Shown here: positions 57,157 through 64,000 of the stretch, piece after piece
How positions within the stretch are numbered: the first letter of the stretch is position 1
Layout: each line of letters starts with the position of its first letter
NCBI GenBank assembly: GCA_949987565.1
Contig: OX465110.1
Span: 20,417,773 to 20,481,772 of the forward strand
Origin: Luidia sarsii
Taxonomy: Eukaryota > Echinodermata > Asteroidea > Paxillosida > Luidiidae
DNA length: 64,000 nt
Reading direction: 5' to 3'
Made by a program: the position numbers and the translations under genes
Notes under the pieces: generated by a model
What the model was told of the DNA's origin: nothing
What the model saw: the letters and a program-made list of their open reading frames with translations, nothing else
Databases searched by the model: none

Positions 57157-60100
57157 TTGTTGTTGTAAGGGTTGCTGCTGTTGTTGTAAGGGTTGCTGTT
57201 GTTGTTGTAAGGGTTGCTGCTGTTGTTGTAAGGGTTGCTGCTGTTGTTGTAAGGGTTGCTGCTGCTGCTGCAAAGGCTGCGGTTGCTGCTGCTGTTTTAT
57301 GTTCACCATCTGAGGTGGGATGCTTGATCCCATATCCATCTGGTTGTGTGGAGGGAGAGACAGAGGTGGGGGGACGGCCATCATGTTAGGATCGCCCAGA
57401 TGGCCGACCATTTGCACTTGTGGCCGGCCTAGGCTCATTGCAGATACACCGCCATTGCCATGGGTTCCACTGCCAGCCTTGACTGGCTGGTTGGTCACGT
57501 CTATCAGCTGCACCGCGGGTAGCCGAGTGTCCGGCTGTCGCTGGTTCATGTCCATCAGCCGTCGATCGACGGGCGTGACCTGATGCTGGTCCACGCCGGG
57601 GGACTGGCAGAGAGGGCTGTAGTTGTAGGGAAGGGTCATGGGTTGGTTGGGGAGGGGCTGGGCCGCGGGACCGGCGTGGGGATTGAGCGGCGGGCCGGTC
57701 GGCAATCGGTTGCCGTGCTGGGGCGGGTTAGGGTGCAGCTGCGGGGATGTGCGGCGTGGGTTGACCTGCTGCAGGGCCGAGTGGGAGGCTTGGTTGTTGC
57801 TGTTGGGGTCTTGCTGAGCAGCACCATGCTGCTGCTGCTGCTGTTGGATGCTGGTGTCTCGGTGGAAGGCAGCTGCCGTCCGTGAATCGGGGGAGGATAG
57901 CACAGAACCGTCGCTGCCTTCAGATTCTGATCATAAACACAAAAATAACATTTCTCTTTAGAAGAATGAGTAGGGCAAACCCTTCTTGAGGAATCCTACA
58001 CCATCTGAAAAGTTAGAGGGCCAACCTATCCCAAAGGAAATCAGGAATTCTTCCGCTAGAAAAGAGGAATCACAGAGCAAACTACATAGGAATACATGTG
58101 TATTTCCAAGCCAAAAAATGGAATCTGTTTTCAAGAGCTTGTTAAAAAAAAGATACATTTAAAAAAAGAAAAAGAGGAATGATTCTTCCAAAATAGGAAT
58201 GGTTGGCAGCTATGACAGGCCCTTGTCATTTTTTTTTGAGATTTCTGTCAATTTGGTAATTTTGTCAAAATGACATACAGGACGTATACTCTCAGTTAGA
58301 GAACACACAATGCAATGGATATTGGCCAGTGACTGATTGAGGGGTGAACTCAAAGGGTGGACTAGACAGGGGTGAGATTTGGCAAGGTGTGTACCTCTCT
58401 CCGTTTCATCCGAACTCTCCCTGGGGCTTGAGGGGGAGCTGGAGCCCTCGGACCCTGTCCCCTCCCCTGCCACGCCCTGCACCGCGTACGTCTGAGGGGG
58501 CATGGCCATGGGCGTGGTCGTGGGCGTGGTCATGGGCGTGGCCGTGCTGGTGAAGGGAAGGTAGGGCTCCTGGCTGTGGGCGGGCGGGACTGAGGCGTGG
58601 CGCGTCGGCTGTGACACGCCGTTGAGTCCGCAAAGACCATTTTGTCTGGAGAATGACGCAAAGAGTACAGTGGGATGGTTTCAGGAATAGCAAGGATGTA
58701 AGTGACCGACAAAGTCATTTCCTGAAAATCACTGAAGGACAATCAATTGTGCGACTGCGAGTGAGCGCTTACGCGACCAAAAGATGCGGCTGCGAGTGAG
58801 CAATTATGTGACCAAGAGATTCACGGCAGGGGTGCAGGCGCTCTTCAGTTTTTAGGGTTTTAACAGATTAAAATTAGCAGCTTGAGCTATACCTGTTTGA
58901 TGAACAAATATATATATTTAAAAATAACAAATAATAACAATAATTTCAAAAATAAATAATTACTTAATTAATTTTAAAAAATAATTAATATCATGCCATT
59001 TCCGGAAACTGTGACTGCGTAGGAGAACCATGGCCGTGTGTTACAAACACCTTTTGTCACGCTACATCTCAATGTTCGTACCTTAGCTGTTCCAGCTGTA
59101 ATTTGATCCTTCCCTTGGCTCCTTGAACGATGTCCCATGAATCAACCTCCTTGTCGGTGAGTTGAAGCATCTACCAAGCAGATGGACAAACAGACAGATG
59201 ACATCCACAGCACCTCATACAACTGCTTGGTTGCCAAGGCAATGCATCAAGAAATGGATTCTGCTATCGTGTTTCCCACTAAACCTGGATGGATTCCAGC
59301 TACCCCCGATGTTTCACCATTCAACAAGCTACCTTATCTTTAGACAAAATACAGACAACTTTGTAATGAAGTTCCAAACAATTACAAAATTGCAGGACCT
59401 TTCTCAAAGGCAAAGGCTATGAGAAAGGTCCTGCTAGGATCGAAACATCTTTGAGAAAGGTCCTGCTAGGATCGAAACGTCTTTGAGAAAGGTCCTGCTA
59501 GGATCGAAACATCTTTGAGAAAGGTCCTGCTAGGATCGAAACGTCTTTGAGAAAGGTCCTGCTAGGATCGAAACGTCTTTGAGAAAGGTCCTGCTAGGAT
59601 CGAAACATCTTTGAGAAAGGTCCTGCTAGGATCAAAACGTCTTTGAGAAAGGTCCTGCTAGGATCGAAACGTCAGGCCCTCTAACTTTTGAGATTGATGT
59701 ATTGCAGGTCATTTTAGTCAGTTTGCAGCAGTTTTTTTGTAATTTACTTTCATTACAAACCTCATTTACAGAATGCTATTTTATTGCGTGCGTGTCAACA
59801 CACAGGGTCCCGGATGCTGACAATAAACAAAATAGGTCTCTTCTTGTAGGGTTACATGCCATTCTGGGTCTCATTTCAATGCTCAGGGAAAACCAAGAAG
59901 CAGAAAAACGGAGCACAAGTACCTTCTCGATGGATTTTCCCTCAAAGAATTTGGCATATTTGTGGAGTCTCTGTTTCTTCAGCCAATCTCCGATCTGAGC
60001 ATCCACCTTCTCCTGGTACTGATAGTAGGGCGTGGTGGCGTTGCTACTGGGCGCGGCTCCCATGGTTGCGGGCGTGGCCGACCAGGTCCGGCTGCTGGCA

Positions 60101-63100
60101 GAGCTTGGGGTGGGCGGGGCCTGGGCGTGGCTGTGGGAGGGAGCCAGAGGGAGTGGTGATGATTGAGGCGTGGTATCGGCAAGGCAGGAAGGGCTAGATG
60201 GGACATGCTTTGTCTAGAAAAGGATTTGCTTTTCACAATCTGTTTCAATTTTCAAAGTCAGTTTTCCTTTTGCTTGCGTCCGCATTGGACTTTTCGACTC
60301 GGTAAACTGACCTGGTCAATTTAAGTCAGTCGATTAAACTACCCATTCGAGTAGGGTAAGTTACCTGGGAGGAAAACTTCCTGGGCTGTCCGCACTGGAC
60401 TTAAAATGGTCAAGTTACCCATTTGCTCAGTCAGTCAGTTTACCGGACGGTCTTCAGGAAGCGATAACGTACCTGCTGCTAGGGTGCTTGGATTGTTCCT
60501 TTGTGACCGATACCTTATACTGATGCTGAGCAGATCCTGGGATTAACACAAATAAGAAGAAAGAATTAAAACCACGAAAGCCTGTGAAGGGACTTTGAAC
60601 TGAAGGCTATCGACTATGAACATGGAGAAGAGCTCAGAAGTGCAGAAGATTGAGACTAAGTACCGCTTGATGATGAAAAAAAAGAAACTTCCACCATAAC
60701 CAACTCTTTTCGGAGCCACACTCCATCTCACAAGAGATGATGTACAACGTGTCACTGCAAACCTTTCCCTTCGTACTTCCACCTCGCAAATCTGATCTTA
60801 CCTTGATTGTTACTGTCTGCTGTGGTGTAAGGGTCAGCCATTGGAGTCTGTCTCGGAGAAATGCTGGTCACTGTCTGGTAGTAGATGGAACTACTGCTGG
60901 CCGTAGTCGTCAGGATGGAGGAGCTAACTGCAGCACTTGCCTTACAGATCCCCATGTTGCTGCTCGCTGCGTTGCAGACTACTGCGGGGGGAATGTTAGG
61001 GGTGGATAAGTTGACCTGGTGGTGCTGCGAGATGTGCATCTGACTGACCAGCGCCGTCAGGTTGTGGTGGCTTCCAGGCTGAGTTGTAGGCGTTGGATGG
61101 TCAGCGGGTAAACAGCGGGACGGGTTGGCGTCAGACAGCTGCGGGTGCTGGAGATGCCTCTGCTGCTGCTGTTGCTGCTGCTGTTGTTTAGAGTACTTGC
61201 CGTATTGCTGGTGCGTAGGCTTCTGCTTGCCGCTCGCTGTCATGTCCTGCTGCCCGTAGTAGTCTTGGTATTGTGGGGGCACCGGGTGGGGCTGGGCAGA
61301 CTGCTGGCCCTGACTGGTCGGCACTGGATGGGACTGGCTGGATCCGGTCTGCAGGCCCTGGTGCATCTGCTGCAGCTGCCCCTGGTGCAGGGGTAACTCA
61401 CCGCCAACCTGCTGCTGTTGCTGCTGTAGCTGCAGGGATAGAGGCTGCTGCTGTTGGTGGATGGATTGCTGGTGTTGTTGCTTCAATCCTTGCTGCGGAC
61501 CAATCTGCTGCTGGTGTTGTTGCTGCTGCTGCTGCTGCTGCTGCTGCAGTGATGATTGGCTGTACGGCGCAGACCCTTGATGATGCTGTCGAACCATCTG
61601 CACGTGATACTTCTGCTGCTGCTGCTGTGCAGGGCTACTCAGCATTGGCTGGCGGTAGTGCAGTAACTGCTGCTGTTCAACGTCTTGCTGTAGTTGGTAC
61701 ATGTGTTGCTGCTGTTGCTGCTGCTGCACGTGCTGAGGCAGTTGCGGGTAGACTTGAGTTGTACTGGGACTGGACTTGACGTCTGCCATTTCAAGAGACG
61801 GAGAGTTTGCAGTAAGACCACGTAGGTCATCTCCTCAAAGAATGAATATTGCACGGATGTTTTGTGACCAATAATAGGTGAGTAATATGCAAAATTGTGG
61901 CAAAGTGCTTTACTGACTGAAATGCTAAAATGCAAATACCAAAAATTAGGAGGGCGTGGCAATTTGATCCAAGCATTCTGCCTTTGAGAAAGGTCCTGCT
62001 AGGATCGAAACGCCGGGCCCTCCTAATTTTTGATAAAAATACATGCAGGAGGATAATAAAATTTTCCTGCACAAACCTTTTTATTTTTTAAAATATGCAA
62101 AGGTTTTCCTCATCATCTTGTGTCAGAGACAACAGACAGATATAAATATTTCAGTCTGATCATCAACCATTGATCATTTAACCAGGCAATAGCCGGGGTT
62201 AGCCGGAAGAATGCTTATAGAAACGGTACGTCTGAGATCTATGCGGTAAATGTCGGCATACCTCAAATTCGGAAGCTACCGTCTATTTCGTTCTCGCCAA
62301 TAACATAACCAACTGGTGAACTGCTTGGGATCAGCTTGAAAAAGGATTTGTGGGGTAGTTTTACTCTAACGAGCTGTGCAATCATCTCATACCGTCTACG
62401 TTACAAATTAGAAAGGGTTTTCTAGGGAAGGGTTATGCGGTTGCTAGGCAACGTGTTATCTATCACGTATCATCCATCTTCAAATTGGTTTCAAATTGGC
62501 ATATTTCTTATGAATTGCTTCTTTTTTTCATGTTGTCAATCTGTCATTGAAAAAAAGTCCAGCTGGGATAAAACAGGGGTCTAAAATAAATCACGATTCA
62601 CATATTTTGGATCATTTTAGTCAGTATCAAGCATTTCTTGATAGACTCTTTCTGATAGACTTTGTGTATATATGCACAAAACAAACTACTGCGCTTGGAT
62701 TTTGTACTACTGGCCTGGTTATTGAAATAATTTAGTAATAGCATATATAAAAAAATCTTGGATTTTGTACTAATTCTATGGTTAATGCAATTATTGTGTA
62801 GCTAAAAATAATTCAGTACTTGTGTAATTTCTGTTTGTTCACCTTGTTCCTTGGTAGTTTGGTTTGTTTGTTGGTCAGTTGCGGCTACGTCTGTGGCATC
62901 CGTCATTTCAGTGGAGTGGAAGAAGTCATACATGAGGTCACAATGCAAGATGTGCTGAGGTAATGAAGAGAGTTGTCTGCAACAGGAACAGGAAATTATC
63001 CAAAACAAATCAGTGCTTGTGTTCGTAAGTAATCAACTATTTCTTACACTACAGAAAGGTCCGAAAAACATGATGTTTTATTTGCCTTTTTCTACTTTCT

Positions 63101-63717
63101 CAGAATACCATTTGAGCTAAAACCTTTGAAGGATTTCTTATGTGGAAAGTTTAATGGTTTAAAACAAAAACTGTGCCAATCTGTTGACTTTTACCAATGT
63201 TGTATAGGGCAATACTAATAGACTCCTAGATAGCTAACCATAGACTATTAGTCAGGCCGTACACTCCTAGCCACACACATACTGATTTGTGTATCCTTGT
63301 GGAGACATTGCTTTGTTATCGTGCACTATACAACAGGGTGATAAACAATGTTTTAAAAACACTCCCATCTCAACCACATTCACTTTCCTGAGTAGAAATT
63401 TGGACCGTTTTGGTATGTCCCTAAAATATGACACTTCAATTTGTGACTGATTCTTACCCATCACAATTTTCCTGTTTTTGAGTTATTTCCAAATATCAGT
63501 TTCGTGAAAACCTTGTGGAGACCTATACACTTTTACAATTTCCCTGTGGAGACCTATTCAACCAATTGGACTAGGTCTCCACAAGGCACTAGATTCGTGC
63601 CCAGTATATCTAGCTAGACCATAGACTCTGACAAGACTCACTTGGCATATTCCACTATTTCAGGGAGCATGTCCTCAGCCATCTCCCCCTTTTGTGCCGA
63701 GCTGAAGATTCTCTTGC
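55851..63717 (-). CDS. ZCCHC14: ZCCHC14-like PX/SAM/CCHC RNA-regulatory protein (3' part, nine exons)
   Basis: Exons in transcript order: 63717-63642, 62976-62843, 61782-60802, 60536-60473, 60193-59923, 59170-59082, 58645-58395, 57926-56259, 55906-55851. All junctions are GT-AG and phase-matched, giving about 1195 residues to the stop. Domains: the end of a PX-like domain (GKRIFSS...LSSLPQHIL); a glutamine-rich exon of 327 codons; a SAM domain split over two exons (QIGDWLKKQRLHKYAKFF, then LQLTDKEVDSW); Ser/Pro-rich linkers; a polyQ exon; a CCHC knuckle CFNCGGVGHRQPDC; and a short tail YRLNFKPVPDSNSSDS that resembles the vertebrate ZCCHC14 C-terminus. Family knowledge: ZCCHC14 recognises RNA stem-loops through SAM and recruits TENT4 poly(A) polymerases. 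The polyQ regions seem much larger than in vertebrates. The N-terminus is outside the window. Confidence 0.85.
55980..56182 (-). mobile_element. MITE family F, copy 2 (last ZCCHC14-like intron)
   Basis: Reverse orientation; GGAATGATTCCTCCAAAATA and GAATACATTTGTATTTCCAA match copy 1. It lies in the 352-bp intron between the last two coding exons and makes up most of it. Confidence 0.7.
56259..57926 (-). CDS. ZCCHC14: ZCCHC14-like exon: polyQ, Pro-rich region and CCHC zinc knuckle
   Basis: A 1668-nt exon, phase 1-1. A Gln/Asn/His-rich start is followed by six PLQQQQQ-type repeats and a long polyQ (about 57110-57290), then Pro/Gly-rich sequence with a CTSCGCSGQC cluster, and finally the knuckle CFNCGGVGHRQPDC. 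The donor GTAAAT at 56258 is preferred over read-through because splicing restores the conserved tail. Confidence 0.85.
58005..58215 (-). mobile_element. MITE family F, copy 3 (ZCCHC14-like intron)
   Basis: GAATACATGTGTATTTCCAA and GAATGATTCTTCCAAAATAG match the other copies; end GGTTGGCAGCTATGA. Confidence 0.7.
58395..58645 (-). CDS. ZCCHC14: ZCCHC14-like exon: Thr/Pro and Ser-rich linker
   Basis: A 251-nt exon, phase 2 to 1. It contains a degenerate repeat of the type TPMTTPTTTPM and an acidic, serine-rich end (SSSPSSPRESSDETE) that looks phosphorylatable. Confidence 0.78.
59082..59170 (-). CDS. ZCCHC14: ZCCHC14-like exon: second half of SAM domain
   Basis: An 89-nt exon, phase 0 to 2. 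MLQLTDKEVDSWDIVQGAKG and RIKLQLEQL form the later SAM helices, including the basic RNA-binding end of the fold. The donor is GTACGA. Confidence 0.82.
59385..59732. repeat. 32-bp tandem array grown from a family E stem
   Basis: About eight to nine head-to-tail units of TTTGAGAAAGGTCCTGCTAG plus GATCGAAACRTC (59421-59672) are flanked by the usual E left stem (GGACCTTTCTCAAAGGC) and right tail (CAGGCCCTCTAAC...TTTTAGTCAGT). It lies in the intron between the two SAM exons. Confidence 0.85.
59923..60193 (-). CDS. ZCCHC14: ZCCHC14-like exon: Pro/Ser linker and first half of SAM domain
   Basis: A 271-nt exon, phase 2 to 0. It ends with VDAQIGDWLKKQRLHKYAKF followed by FEGKSIEK, the first SAM helices. 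The acceptor is the CTAG at 60194-60197, the only nearby AG that keeps the phase. Confidence 0.8.
60473..60536 (-). CDS. ZCCHC14: ZCCHC14-like small linker exon
   Basis: A 64-nt exon from phase 1 to 2 encoding a basic, Ser/Gln-rich segment (SAQHQYKVSVTKEQSKHPSS). It is supported by the AATCCCAG acceptor, the GTACGT donor and exact phase matching to both neighbours. Confidence 0.6.
60700..60790. mobile_element. MITE family D right end at a ZCCHC14-like splice donor
   Basis: GGAGCCACACTCCATCTCAC and ACAACGTGTCACTGCAAACC identify family D; its end lies only about 10-15 bp from the donor of the glutamine-rich exon (60800-60801). Confidence 0.6.
60802..61782 (-). CDS. ZCCHC14: ZCCHC14-like exon: glutamine-rich region
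   Basis: A 981-nt exon, phase 1-1, with a continuous open frame. It starts DVKSSPSTTQVYPQLPQHV and contains many Gln runs of 4-10 residues mixed with His. The acceptor is at ATGGCAG, so the in-frame Met at 61789 is intronic rather than a start. An alternative promoter starting at that Met cannot be excluded. Confidence 0.75.
61885..62045. mobile_element. MITE family E (ZCCHC14-like intron)
   Basis: AAAATTGTGGCAAAGTGCTT, GGCGTGGCAATTTGATCC and GGATCGAAACGCCGGGCCCT around a TGCCTTTGAGAAAGG stem. The left arm is more diverged than the right. Confidence 0.65.
62843..62976 (-). CDS. ZCCHC14: ZCCHC14-like exon: end of PX domain
   Basis: A 134-nt exon running phase 2 to 1. It encodes QLSSLPQHILHCDLMYDFF, the usual last PX helix, then a polar Thr/Gln linker. 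The donor is GTGAAC. Confidence 0.78.
63000..63215 (-). mobile_element. MITE family B, half copy (ZCCHC14-like intron)
   Basis: TTTCTTACACTACAGAAAGG to TTACCAATGTTGTATAGGGC, the reverse-oriented left half of family B. Confidence 0.68.
63642..63717 (-). CDS. ZCCHC14: ZCCHC14-like exon: PX domain part
   Basis: A 76-nt exon entering in phase 1 and leaving in phase 2, encoding GKRIFSSAQKGEMAEDMLPE and the next residues. GKR is typical of the PX phosphoinositide loop. It is the most 5' exon I can see; the preceding one is off the window. Confidence 0.75.
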
Positions 63718-64000
63718 CTGCGAAGCGACAAGAAAGCATGGGGAATATCACATTACCATGGCAACGCCCGGCGAGAGTGATCTGTGGCACTCTGGGTCCG
63801 ATTTGATACACCGGTTCAACCATCTGTTGCCTTGGCAACCCCTCCATGAATGGCAAATTGAAACCCCTTAAAATGACCTGAATATGTCAAACCATTTCCG
63901 TCTTTCCATTCATTTTTCCTTTTTTTTTCAAATATCACCAGAATCAAACAGTTCACATCCAAAAATTGAAAGAAAATCAACTTATCTATACATATTTTGT
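63718..64000. other. Upstream intron of the ZCCHC14-like gene, no exon seen
   Basis: The acceptor CGCTTCGCAG precedes the PX exon. I find no further exon before the window edge, so the PX start and N-terminal region are outside. Confidence 0.5.

Noticed and set aside
56909..57313. Plus-strand frame with long polycysteine
   Set aside because: It is the complement of the polyQ-coding CAG/CAA run of the ZCCHC14-like exon.
59421..59672. Possible CRISPR array
   Set aside because: Perfect head-to-tail 32-bp units without spacers, derived from a MITE stem.
61783..61789. Start codon for a separate glutamine-rich gene at 61789
   Set aside because: The acceptor at 61783 matches phase with the PX exon, making the Met intronic; a separate promoter is possible but unsupported.

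Overview
This is a eukaryotic, intron-rich, repeat-dense window. Short spliced exons of secreted EGF/ShKT/vWA modules, a ZCCHC14-type gene, GT-AG introns of 0.5-4 kb and many small palindromic elements point to a marine invertebrate animal. A deuterostome such as an echinoderm, hemichordate or lancelet is my best guess, by inference only; no diagnostic marker fixes the species.

Three protein genes can be supported. (1) 12204-13346, minus strand: an intronless 380-residue seven-helix membrane protein resembling the PRRT3/PRRT4 family, in a GC-rich block. (2) 22740-43581, plus strand: a 16-exon secreted protein of 543 residues that I assembled exon by exon. It has a signal peptide, four EGF-ShKT pairs separated by short Lys-Phe-Gly linkers, and a C-terminal vWA domain with a complete MIDAS. 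Every exon joins in frame, nearly all in phase 1. (3) 55851-63717, minus strand: the C-terminal nine exons of a ZCCHC14-like RNA-regulatory protein: end of a PX domain, a large glutamine-rich exon, a SAM domain, a second polyQ exon, a CCHC knuckle and the conserved C-terminal tail. Its 5' end lies beyond the right edge.

The rest is repeats. Left part (1-12200): tRNA-derived SINE copies, a 152-bp tandem array with Pol III B-box-like motifs, several MITE families, and polypurine tracts. Middle left (14-20 kb): a large inverted repeat beside a 16-bp hairpin minisatellite with higher-order structure, then a telomere-like CCCTAG array and another polypurine tract. The introns of gene 2 hold MITEs, a 10-bp minisatellite seeded inside a MITE, a polypurine tract and a 37-bp two-variant minisatellite. 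From 43.6 to 55.8 kb I see no gene, only scattered MITEs. The introns of gene 3 hold a 32-bp tandem array grown from a MITE stem.

The genes do not form an obvious pathway: gene 1 is a membrane protein, gene 2 is extracellular, gene 3 is cytoplasmic RNA regulation. The most notable points are the modular gene 2 and the repeated theme of tandem arrays nucleating inside mobile elements.
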